DNA of 58,050 nt from Clostridiales bacterium (lineage in GTDB: Bacteria > Bacillota > Clostridia > Saccharofermentanales > Saccharofermentanaceae), in contig JAGCVX010000025.1 in the NCBI GenBank assembly GCA_017962145.1, positions 1 through 58,050 of the forward strand. Direction: 5' to 3'. The notes under the pieces were generated by a model that searched no databases, was not told where the DNA came from, and saw only the letters and a program-made list of their open reading frames with translations. Shown piece after piece: positions 41,892-50,362 of the stretch; the first letter of the stretch is position 1, and each line of letters starts with the position of its first letter. The position numbers were made by a program, and so were the translations under genes.

Positions 41892-44024
41892 ATGGAAGAT
41901 CCGAAAGAAGAAAAAAAGCAGGAGACCCAGGGAGAGGTCAAAGAGGTGAAACCTGAGGTCAAAAAAGAGGTCAGAAATAGCGTCCCGGAGATCAAGCGTC
42001 CGTGGATCCACTATCTGACGCTCGCGTGGCTTCCGATCGTAAATCTCATCTTCGAGATCTGCTTTTCGCTGATGGTGAAAAACCGCTTCTCGTTTTATAC
42101 CGCGCTTTTATCGCTTAGCTTCTCATGTTTTCTCACCGCGATCGTGTATGCATTTCCGTGGAAGCGCGTGCGCATCATCGCGATCGGCGTGCTGACGAAT
42201 ATATTGACACTCATCTATATTGCCCAGTATATCTATTTTCGGATCTTCGGAACGATCTTTGTTTTCGCTTCGATCTCGTCCGGAGGAACCGGTGCGGTGG
42301 TCGAATACCGAAATGTTGTAAAGACCGCGATATTACAGGGCTGGTGGGGCATCCTGATCCTTCTTCTTCCATCCGTTTTGTACTGGCTGATCGGAAGACT
42401 CTTTGTGAAACTCATCCCCGTTGATAAAAAGAGATACGCACTTTCCGTCGCCGGTGCATTTGCCGTAGTGACCGCGCTCGGACTCTGTCTGATCCTGACC
42501 GATAAAAAGGGCGCGCCGAGTACCCGAAGACTCTATATCACGGAGTTTTCACAGGACGCGTCGCTTCAGCGGTTCGGACTTCTTCCGACGATGGGACTGG
42601 ATTTCCGATTTAACGTGCTGCATCTTTCGGTGGAAGAAAAAGCGTCTGTGGATGTAAGCGACATCGTTATCGAGACACTTCCTTCGGAGCAGATCGCAAG
42701 CAAGCCGAAGGCAACGCCCACGCCGCCTCCTCCGACACAGGCACCGGACGCAACGCCGACACCGACTCCGACGCCGTATCCGAAGAATGTCCTCGACATC
42801 GACTTTGACCTCAACGAGACGAATAAGACCTACCAGAAGATGAATGAATTCTTCTCGCAGAGACAGCCGACCACGATGAATGAATATACGGGACGCTTTG
42901 CCGGAAAGAACCTGATCCTGATCACGGCGGAGGCCTTCTCGGGATTCGTCATCGACGAGAATCTGACGCCGACGCTGTATAAGCTTTCGACCGAAGGATT
43001 TATCTTCAATAACTTCTACACCCCGGTTTGGTACGTCAGCACCTCCGACGGTGAATTTGTCGAGACCACGGGCTTGATCCCGAAGTCGGGCGTGTGGAGC
43101 TACACCAAGATCGCCGACAACTACATGCCGTTTGGATTCGGAAACCAGTTCGCGGCACTGGGGTACCAGACCTATGCGTACCACAACAATACCTACACCT
43201 ACTACCACCGAGACAAGTCCTATCCGGTCATGGGCTATACGTATCACGGCCTGGGAAATGGACTGGATGTGAAAAAGACCTGGCCGGAGTCGGATGTGGA
43301 GATGATCGAAAAGTCCGTGCCCGAGTATCTTAACGGGCAGCCGTTCCACGTCTATTACATGACGGTCAGCGGACATCTGCAGTACACCTATGCGGACAAT
43401 GCGATGTCCACGAAGAACCGAAGCCTCGTGCAGGATCTGGATTACTGTACGGCCGTTCGTGCCTATATCGCGTGCCAGATCGAGCTCGACCGCGCGCTGG
43501 AACTTCTTCTGCAGGAACTTGAAGCGGCAGGAGAACTTGAAAATACCGTTATCGCGATGGGTGCCGACCATTACCCGTATGGTCTGGAGAACTCGGAATA
43601 TGAGGAGCTTGCGGGAAAAGACCTGAGCCTTCCGTTCTCGCTTTTCGAAAATACATTTATCCTTTGGTGCGGGGATATGGAAGAACCGGTCATCGTGGAT
43701 AAGTACTGTTCGAGCTTAGATATCGCGCCGACGCTGGCAAACCTTTTTGGTCTGCCTTATGACTCGCGTCTTTATATCGGCACGGATATCTTCGCGCCGG
43801 AACCGAACTGGGTCATCTTCAACGACCGAAGCTTCATCAACGACAAGATCATGTACAACGCCAGAAACAGAAAGGTCACGGTCCTTGTGGATGAGGACAT
43901 CACGGACGAATACATAAAAGAATGCGTGGAGTACGTTGACGCACTCTTCACGCATTCTGCAAACATCATCGAAAAAGATTATTACGGATATCTGTTCCCG
44001 GACGGCGTGCCGTGGGAGCAGTAG
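41892..44024 (+). CDS. LTA-synthase-like membrane sulfatase-fold protein
   Basis: The product is 710 residues. A charged cytosolic start is followed by about five membrane helices (40-200), a Pro/Thr-rich linker (274-297) and an extracellular sulfatase-fold domain (about 335-650). The active-site threonine is conserved (T384 in YVSTSDGEF), with E347 in ITAEAF and GADHYPYG as metal ligands. LtaS-type enzymes transfer glycerol phosphate from phosphatidylglycerol to build lipoteichoic acid or decorate glycans. The proline-rich linker is unusual. The substrate could differ. AGGGGTGG precedes the ATG. Confidence 0.87.
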   Translation: MEDPKEEKKQETQGEVKEVKPEVKKEVRNSVPEIKRPWIHYLTLAWLPIVNLIFEICFSLMVKNRFSFYTALLSLSFSCFLTAIVYAFPWKRVRIIAIGVLTNILTLIYIAQYIYFRIFGTIFVFASISSGGTGAVVEYRNVVKTAILQGWWGILILLLPSVLYWLIGRLFVKLIPVDKKRYALSVAGAFAVVTALGLCLILTDKKGAPSTRRLYITEFSQDASLQRFGLLPTMGLDFRFNVLHLSVEEKASVDVSDIVIETLPSEQIASKPKATPTPPPPTQAPDATPTPTPTPYPKNVLDIDFDLNETNKTYQKMNEFFSQRQPTTMNEYTGRFAGKNLILITAEAFSGFVIDENLTPTLYKLSTEGFIFNNFYTPVWYVSTSDGEFVETTGLIPKSGVWSYTKIADNYMPFGFGNQFAALGYQTYAYHNNTYTYYHRDKSYPVMGYTYHGLGNGLDVKKTWPESDVEMIEKSVPEYLNGQPFHVYYMTVSGHLQYTYADNAMSTKNRSLVQDLDYCTAVRAYIACQIELDRALELLLQELEAAGELENTVIAMGADHYPYGLENSEYEELAGKDLSLPFSLFENTFILWCGDMEEPVIVDKYCSSLDIAPTLANLFGLPYDSRLYIGTDIFAPEPNWVIFNDRSFINDKIMYNARNRKVTVLVDEDITDEYIKECVEYVDALFTHSANIIEKDYYGYLFPDGVPWEQ

Positions 44025-44028
44025 GATC

Positions 44029-45003
44029 TTACTTCGAACGCTTTTCCTTTGAATCGAAAAGATTCTGGTCGGCCTGCTGGATCAGTTCCGACGCGTCGAG
44101 CTGGTCGGTATAGGAAGAATAGCCGAAGCTCATGGTCAGGAAGATCTCCTTTTCGCCGATGACTAAAGGCTTACGGATCAAGGCACTGCGGATACGTCCG
44201 GCTAAGATCTCGCCGCCTTCAAATGCCGTATCGGAAAGCAGAAGTCCGAATTCATCTTCGCCTACACGGAAGATATCGTCCGAGGATCTTGCGCAGGAGC
44301 GGAGGATGTCGGCGATATACTGAAGCGCGATCTCTTTATACATGACACCGTTCTCGGTACAGAAGCGCGTGAAATGATCGATATCCATCAATACGATCGT
44401 AAAGCCGGCGTTATAGCCTCTGCCGCGTACGCGAGAAAAGAGGCGCATATTTCTACGGATCATCTCCTCGAAATACTTGCGGTTATATAGATTCGTCACT
44501 TCGTCGATCGTGGACAGCTGGTGGATCTTGGAACTTAAATCGTCGCACTGCTTGTTCTTCTGGACGAGTTTCTGCTCGGTGCTCTTTACGTCCGTGATAT
44601 CCTTGGCCATGCCCCAGGTACCGCAGACATTACCATCTGTATCCGTCAGCGGATAGATGGAGTAGCTGATCCAAAGGTCGCCCTGTGTGGCACGGGAACC
44701 CGAAAGGGTGATATGTTCTTCTTTGTTGAGGATCGGGAGTTTCTGCTTATGGATCCGGAGTTCCTCGGCGCTGTGCGCATCGGCCTGATCCCGGTCGATA
44801 AAGTCGTGAAGTGTCTTTCCGATGATCGCGTCGCTGGTCTGATATCCCAGAAGGCGGGCAAAGGAAGAAGAGCAGAGCGTGTAGTGCTGATTGACGTCTT
44901 TAAACCACACACACAGATCGACTTGATTTAAGAAAATGCGGAAAAGATCTTCTTTGCTGATGCTGTTGAAAAAAGCACCATTTGCGTCAGGTTCCTCTTT
45001 CAT
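44029..45003 (-). CDS. PAS-GGDEF protein with degenerate GEDEF
   Basis: The product is 324 residues from the ATG at 45003 (GGGGGA upstream). A PAS domain covers 20-140 (CVWFKDVNQHYTLCSSSFARLLGY). A GGDEF domain covers about 165-320. The first metal Asp is present (MDIDHF, D207), but the usual substrate-loop residues (NDxxGHxxGD) are not conserved, and the signature reads GEDEF (248-252). It may therefore be inactive, a c-di-GMP or GTP sensor, or an atypical cyclase. There is no membrane segment. It is convergent with the LTA-synthase-like gene, 4 bp away. Confidence 0.85.
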   Translation of the reverse strand: MKEEPDANGAFFNSISKEDLFRIFLNQVDLCVWFKDVNQHYTLCSSSFARLLGYQTSDAIIGKTLHDFIDRDQADAHSAEELRIHKQKLPILNKEEHITLSGSRATQGDLWISYSIYPLTDTDGNVCGTWGMAKDITDVKSTEQKLVQKNKQCDDLSSKIHQLSTIDEVTNLYNRKYFEEMIRRNMRLFSRVRGRGYNAGFTIVLMDIDHFTRFCTENGVMYKEIALQYIADILRSCARSSDDIFRVGEDEFGLLLSDTAFEGGEILAGRIRSALIRKPLVIGEKEIFLTMSFGYSSYTDQLDASELIQQADQNLFDSKEKRSK

Positions 45004-45032
45004 AAAAATATCCCCCAATGTTTGTGCGATTA

Positions 45033-45614
45033 TTATTTAGCTGCCATGCTGGCGCTGATCGCGATAATAGCCACCAGAACGAAGAAGATCAGAAGTCCGA
45101 TCACGGTCAGAACGGTGGTGTTGTTACCCTCATAAATAAACGGGAAATGCTTCTTCATGAACAGTGTGTACTTATCCCACTGATCCGAAAACCATACGGC
45201 GATCTTACGAAGCGTAACGACCGTACGCTCGCCGAAAGACATGCCCGGACGGTATTCGAGCTGTTCGTCGGAATAGGAGAAACGCTCTTTCACTTCTTTT
45301 TCCGTGATGATCGTCGCGGTGGAAGGGGCGATCGGGCGTCCGTCGGAAGATGAGGAAAGGTCCGCATCGATCGATGTGAACATCGAGTGGTCGTCGAGGG
45401 TATCCTTCGGCTTGCTGGAAACGACCACGCTCGGGGTCTTCCATGCCGGAGCGGAAACCGCGGACACGGTATGCAGTTCCTCCATCAGAGGATTTTCGAT
45501 CGTAGACTTCGGATATGACGCATCCTGGATCTCACTTGACGGACGAGGAGCACGAACGGTTTCTTCTTCGTAAACCTCCGTAGTAGATCGATTTTCCCGT
45601 GCAGTACGACGCAT
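45033..45614 (-). CDS. Tail-anchored membrane protein, unknown function
   Basis: The product is 193 residues from the ATG at 45614, preceded by AGAAGGAG. A long, polar, probably disordered cytosolic part (Ser/Thr/Pro/Glu-rich) leads to a single C-terminal membrane helix (VLTVIGLLIFFVLVAIIAI) with few residues beyond it. It lies upstream of the PAS-GGDEF gene on the same strand (29 bp), so the two may work together. No family is recognised. Confidence 0.65.
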   Translation of the reverse strand: MRRTARENRSTTEVYEEETVRAPRPSSEIQDASYPKSTIENPLMEELHTVSAVSAPAWKTPSVVVSSKPKDTLDDHSMFTSIDADLSSSSDGRPIAPSTATIITEKEVKERFSYSDEQLEYRPGMSFGERTVVTLRKIAVWFSDQWDKYTLFMKKHFPFIYEGNNTTVLTVIGLLIFFVLVAIIAISASMAAK

Positions 45615-45783
45615 AGCCCAACTCCTTCTAATACTTCCCATAATTATCTATTGTCAGTATAGCACGACTAAAAGAAAAACAACACCGAAATGACAGGGTT
45701 TTTCGCGAAAACCGCAAAGATTTTTGTTTTCGCACCCATATCAGGGTATAATGTTTCTGACCGCTTGAAATGGAGGACATCAC

Positions 45784-46902
45784 ATGAATCGCGTTTTCTT
45801 TGACCTAAGTTCGTTTCTTTTCTGGTCAGAAGAGTCCCTGGATAATAAGCGCCTGATCTCAAAAGACGGCGTGATCGATACCAACGGCGCCATATCGATG
45901 GACGGTTCGGATATCGACCCGGAAGTCCGTGAGATGCTGCGCCTTCTAAGTGATGCCGGTTTCAGCATCAATGTCTGCGATACCGTCCCCGCATCCCACA
46001 TCCGCGAAGTCCTTTCTAATGCCGGGATTCAAGAGCATTTCGAGCTGATCGTTTCTAGTGAAGATACCAAAGCGCTGGCGGAAAACCTTAAAAAGCTCCG
46101 CCGCCCGGGAGATTTTTCCATATTTGTCGGATCGAACGAAGATGTCATCGAGGCCGCGGATCAGGCGAAGATCCCGACGGTTGCGTATGGTATGGATACG
46201 AGAGCGATCTGGGACAAGACTTTCTGTACCGCGAGAAATCCACTTAGCGTGCAGGACCAGATCTATACCTGGAAGATGGTCCACGAGATCGCAACGGCTG
46301 CGATATCTAAGGGCGTGCGCGTTCTGGGCATCGACGGCATGGAATTTGCCGGAAAGACATTTTTCGTGGATAAACTTTCGAGATATTTCGATCTTCTCGG
46401 AAAAGACAATACGATCATCGACACAGAAGACTTCCGACGCGGTAAAGAAGCCCGCTATAAGGGCGAAGACATGGGCGAAGCCTTCTACATGAACGGATAT
46501 AACTTCGAAAAACTCATCGACGAGGTGCTGGTGCCTTTTAAGCGGGACGGCATGCTCGATACGGTGGTGTACTGCGTCGACATCGAGGAAGAGGCATTTG
46601 TCAACGAGATCCCGTACAAGGTCTCCGAGGACGGCATCATGATCCTCGAGGGCTCGATGATGTACAGAGATCCGCTTCTTCAGTATTTCGACATGACTGT
46701 GTACATGCGTGTGGATTATAAGGAGGCCGAGCACAGAGCGACCCTCGAAGAGACCCCGATCTACGGCGAGGATCCGTCCGAAGTCCTAAACGACAAGATC
46801 ATTCCGGCGCAGAAGCTCTACCGCGCTCGTCATGATCCTTTTATCAACAGGGATTTTGTGATCGATAATTCCAACTATCACCGCCCATTTTTCATCGTTT
46901 AA
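45784..46902 (+). CDS. HAD-like domain fused to uridine-kinase-like P-loop domain
   Basis: The product is 372 residues. Residues 1-150 look like a HAD phosphatase (FELIVSSEDTK, FSIFVGSNEDVIEAADQA), but the nucleophile motif DxDx(T/V) reads DLSSF, so hydrolysis is doubtful. Residues 160-372 resemble uridine kinase/phosphoribulokinase: the P-loop GIDGMEFAGKT (182-192), then DTEDFRRGKEARY and MILEGSMMYRDPLL. It may phosphorylate a nucleoside or sugar. GGAGGACATC precedes the ATG. Confidence 0.8.
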   Translation: MNRVFFDLSSFLFWSEESLDNKRLISKDGVIDTNGAISMDGSDIDPEVREMLRLLSDAGFSINVCDTVPASHIREVLSNAGIQEHFELIVSSEDTKALAENLKKLRRPGDFSIFVGSNEDVIEAADQAKIPTVAYGMDTRAIWDKTFCTARNPLSVQDQIYTWKMVHEIATAAISKGVRVLGIDGMEFAGKTFFVDKLSRYFDLLGKDNTIIDTEDFRRGKEARYKGEDMGEAFYMNGYNFEKLIDEVLVPFKRDGMLDTVVYCVDIEEEAFVNEIPYKVSEDGIMILEGSMMYRDPLLQYFDMTVYMRVDYKEAEHRATLEETPIYGEDPSEVLNDKIIPAQKLYRARHDPFINRDFVIDNSNYHRPFFIV

Positions 46903-46983
46903 GTCTTTCTTTCTTGCCCCAAAAGCCGTAAAATAGTATGAGTAATGAAGTAGACTATTTATGTAACAAAGGGGTTTTAATTT

Positions 46984-48213
46984 ATGCAACGGGTATTGAT
47001 CATAGGTTGTGGCAAGCTGGCTAGGGCTGTCATACCGCTCATATCCAAGAATCCTGTTTTCAGAGAGATCTGTCTTTGCGGAAGATCCAAAGAGAAATGC
47101 GATGCTTATAAGACAAAGTATTCCACGGACAAGCAGAAGATCGTGACGGCATATGCCGATATCCGCAACAAGGATAAGACGCTTCTTATGGCCAAGATCT
47201 ATCATCCGGATCTGGTCATCAACCTTGCGCCTTCGACGCTGAACCTTCAGGTGATGGATCTTTGTCTGGAGATGGGCGCGAACTATATCGACGCTTCGCT
47301 TTATCTTCCGAAGGGCACCGCGCTCTGCAATATCGACGCGGAGTATGAGTATGACGCACGTTTCCGTGAGAAGGGCCTGACTGCCATCATCGGCTGCGGC
47401 TTTAATCCGGGCGTGACCTCTGCCTGGGCGCAGTATGCGGCGATCAAGCTTCTCGATGATATCCATTCCGTAGATGTCCTGGATATGAATGCCGGAACGA
47501 ACGCGCATCCGTATCTGATGAATACGCCCATGATGACGAGCCTTCGTCAGATCTCGACGGAGAGCCGTATGTGGTCGAACGGAAAGATCGTCAGCGTGCC
47601 GCCGATGAGCGTGCAGGCGAAGTTCAACTTCCCGGATATCGGTAAGAGAAATCTGTATATGGTCGACCATGAGGTGATCGATGCGCTTTCCGGTGAACTT
47701 CCGGAGGCAACTACCATCCGTTATTTCTCGGCCTTTAAGAGACCGTTCCTGTCGATGATCAAGATCCTGCGCGAGGTCGGCATGACCTCGACGGTTCCGG
47801 TCGATATCGACGGACAGCAGATCGCGCCGTTGGACTTCCTTTATGAAGTCATGCCGCAGCAGGAAGACCTCGCGGCGACAGTGAAGGGCAAGACCGGTGT
47901 GGGACTTCTTCTTACCGGTACAAAAGAAGGCGCGGCGAAGCAGTATCTGGTCTACACGACCGTTGATCATCAGGAGTGCTTCGAGACTTATGGTTCTTCT
48001 GCGACTGATTTTATGGCGGCAGCACCTCTGGTTACCGGTGCCTGCCTGATGTTACTGGGTATATGGAAAAAAGATGGCGTGCATATGATCTCGGAATTTG
48101 ATCCGATCCCGTTTCTTAAGGAACTGCAGAAGCAGGGCTTCGACTATAAGGTGACCGAAGCATCTCAGGGACTGGAAGTCGTTTCCGGGGCGAACGATGA
48201 TGAGGAGGATTAA
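46984..48213 (+). CDS. Saccharopine dehydrogenase-like / carboxynorspermidine synthase
   Basis: The product is 409 residues. An N-terminal Rossmann motif (RVLIIGCGKLARAVIPLI) is followed by NLAPSTLNLQVMDLCLEMGANYIDAS and GFNPGVTSAWAQYAA, the pattern of carboxynorspermidine/carboxyspermidine dehydrogenase. That enzyme reductively joins aspartate semialdehyde to a diamine in the alternative polyamine route. No decarboxylase (nspC) is adjacent, so the polyamine role rests on similarity alone. AAAGGGG precedes the ATG. Confidence 0.8.
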   Translation: MQRVLIIGCGKLARAVIPLISKNPVFREICLCGRSKEKCDAYKTKYSTDKQKIVTAYADIRNKDKTLLMAKIYHPDLVINLAPSTLNLQVMDLCLEMGANYIDASLYLPKGTALCNIDAEYEYDARFREKGLTAIIGCGFNPGVTSAWAQYAAIKLLDDIHSVDVLDMNAGTNAHPYLMNTPMMTSLRQISTESRMWSNGKIVSVPPMSVQAKFNFPDIGKRNLYMVDHEVIDALSGELPEATTIRYFSAFKRPFLSMIKILREVGMTSTVPVDIDGQQIAPLDFLYEVMPQQEDLAATVKGKTGVGLLLTGTKEGAAKQYLVYTTVDHQECFETYGSSATDFMAAAPLVTGACLMLLGIWKKDGVHMISEFDPIPFLKELQKQGFDYKVTEASQGLEVVSGANDDEED

Positions 48214-48245
48214 CGCAAGATCGATTTGCGAACTATGACTAGACC

Positions 48246-50138
48246 ATGACGCTTAAAGATACATTACGAGACCAATACCATGCTGTGAACCTTCAAGCGA
48301 AGGGATTGGTAGGTTTTGAACTGATGTATAAGCCGGCAGTTGTACTGATCATGAGTGCACTGCTGGCACTTTTATTGCGTCTGGCCATGAAGATCCAGCA
48401 TATCTCCTACTTAAAGCCGAACAATCTCCGTAAATTCCTGCATTCTCCGGTGAGTCTGGGATTCCTCTTTTTCTGGATCGTGGTGCTTCTTTTCTTCTCT
48501 ATGCTCGAGATGCTCGCGATCACCCACGCGCTCGCAGCGGCCCATCAGGGAGAAAGATTGACGGGCGTGGATATTTTCAGAAGTACGATCTTTACTCTGA
48601 AGGAGATGTTCTCGTTAAAGCTCTTCCTGACGTTCCCGTTCGTCTTTGCCATGACAGTCTTTACGAGTTATCCGAGTATCGTCCTGGCAACCACGAACAC
48701 AGGTATTCCGGAGTATTTCCAGGCGTTTTTGAGCCGAAATCAGGGACTCAACACGATCCTTTACATCATGGTGCTGGTGCTTTTATTCCTTCTGAGCATG
48801 CGCTGCATCGTATTCTGTTTCAGTGCGACGTCGGGTCTTTCGCTTTCGCAGTCCTGGGCGGCGTGCTCGAGCCTCAACAGCAGAAGATTCTGGAAAAATA
48901 CCGCGATCATGCTGGTGTGGTACGCGCTTCTGATCGCGTTTATCTTTGCCGTTTATTTCGTGACCGTGATCATCCTCGGACTGATCGTAAAGATCGTGGT
49001 CCCGTCATCTCTGAAGGTACTGATGTTCCTGCGCTGTACGAGACTTATGGCCATGTACCTTTCCTTCATCCTCGAACTGTTCTTCTTCCCGATCTATTAT
49101 TCCATGATGGTCACGATCTATGCCCGCTGGAAAAAGAGCGAGGACAAGAAGGTCTGCAGTTCTTCCTACGGCGAGCCGTACAAGCATAAAAAGCACGTTA
49201 AGGTCATCATGGTCATCGCCGTGACGATCGTTTTGCTTGCGGATTCCAGCGGCTGCGCGTATCTTTATTTTTCAAATGTATTCGACGATATCGTCTTTAC
49301 CCGCCGTGCCGAAGTCGCGGCGCACCGTGGTTCGGAAAAGAGAGCCCCGGAAAATACGATGGAAGCGATCCGTCTGGCGATCGAAGAAGACGCGGACTAT
49401 GTCGAGATCGACGTGCGTCTTTCCCGCGACGGTTTCGTGATCCTCTCGCACGATGAATCTTTAAAGAGAACGGCCGGAGTCGATAAGCTCGTGTCCGAGA
49501 TGGACTACGCGGAGATCCTCCAGTATGACGTCTCCGGTGAATTTCACGACAAATACGGCACCGTCCGCATCCCGACGCTCGAGCAGGTCATCGACCTGAC
49601 GCGCGGCAAGGTCAAGCTCATCGTCGAGCTTAAGCCGAACGAGAAGGATAAGGGCATCGCGGAAGCGACGATGGACGTCCTCGCGAGAAAAGAATTCGTC
49701 GGCAAATGCCTCATCCAGTCTTTCGACTATGACTGCCTCAAGGTCGTAAAGAGCATCGCACCGGAGCAGGAGTGCGGCATCATCTTCAAGGTCCCGGCGG
49801 GCATCTACGCGGAGATGGAGGGCATCGATTTTTACACCGTAAAGGTCACGTTCCTGTCCGATACGTATATCGAGAAAATGCATGCGCTCGGACGAAGAGT
49901 CTTTGTCTGGGGCGGTATGAAAAACATCGCGATCTGCGAGATGAATAACCTCGGCGTCGATGTCTTTATCGCGACCGACTCGGTCCGCTACGCGTCCGTT
50001 CTTTCAGAGCAGAGGTCGAACTGGGTCGAGCGTCTCGTGGGCAAATGGTTCTACGGCGGCAATCTCTTCCGCATCAACCGCAACACCGACAAGAATAAGA
50101 ACAGCACCTCCGAACACAATCAGAAAACAAAAAAGTAA
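48246..50138 (+). CDS. Membrane glycerophosphodiester phosphodiesterase
   Basis: The product is 630 residues. About seven membrane helices in residues 25-345 form a GPDPase_memb-type domain. The GDPD barrel follows with its full active site: AHRG (H360, R361), EIDV (E387, D389) and SHDE (H402). The enzyme cleaves glycerophosphodiesters to glycerol 3-phosphate, or trims lipoteichoic acid in some Bacillota. The catalytic part is predicted outside. The ATG has no clear ribosome site, so the start could be slightly different. Confidence 0.9.
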   Translation: MTLKDTLRDQYHAVNLQAKGLVGFELMYKPAVVLIMSALLALLLRLAMKIQHISYLKPNNLRKFLHSPVSLGFLFFWIVVLLFFSMLEMLAITHALAAAHQGERLTGVDIFRSTIFTLKEMFSLKLFLTFPFVFAMTVFTSYPSIVLATTNTGIPEYFQAFLSRNQGLNTILYIMVLVLLFLLSMRCIVFCFSATSGLSLSQSWAACSSLNSRRFWKNTAIMLVWYALLIAFIFAVYFVTVIILGLIVKIVVPSSLKVLMFLRCTRLMAMYLSFILELFFFPIYYSMMVTIYARWKKSEDKKVCSSSYGEPYKHKKHVKVIMVIAVTIVLLADSSGCAYLYFSNVFDDIVFTRRAEVAAHRGSEKRAPENTMEAIRLAIEEDADYVEIDVRLSRDGFVILSHDESLKRTAGVDKLVSEMDYAEILQYDVSGEFHDKYGTVRIPTLEQVIDLTRGKVKLIVELKPNEKDKGIAEATMDVLARKEFVGKCLIQSFDYDCLKVVKSIAPEQECGIIFKVPAGIYAEMEGIDFYTVKVTFLSDTYIEKMHALGRRVFVWGGMKNIAICEMNNLGVDVFIATDSVRYASVLSEQRSNWVERLVGKWFYGGNLFRINRNTDKNKNSTSEHNQKTKK

Positions 50139-50251
50139 ATATGTTCGATTTTTAATCGGACAGTGCATTTGAAGTACCATTTTTGGGATAATAACTAGTC
50201 CATAATGACGTCAACAAGGAAAACAAATGAGTTGACGGAGGTTATTGGAGT

Positions 50252-50362
50252 ATGTGGTTAGCAATTACTATGGTATGTGGTTTTGTAGGTTTTTCGTATC
50301 TTTATCTGAATTATGTGATCTGCGATTTCTTAGGCATCGATGAGGAAGATTTCGAGAAGTAA
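50252..50362 (+). CDS. Possible 36-residue membrane microprotein
   Basis: This short frame has GACGGAGG and TTGGAG before the ATG at 50252. It encodes one membrane helix (AITMVCGFVGFSYLYLNYVI) and an acidic tail (GIDEEDFEK). Its 3' end overlaps the end of the convergent YfhO-like gene by 52 bp. The helix-plus-charged-tail design is typical of small membrane regulators. There is no homology evidence, so this is a candidate only. Confidence 0.45.
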   Translation: MWLAITMVCGFVGFSYLYLNYVICDFLGIDEEDFEK

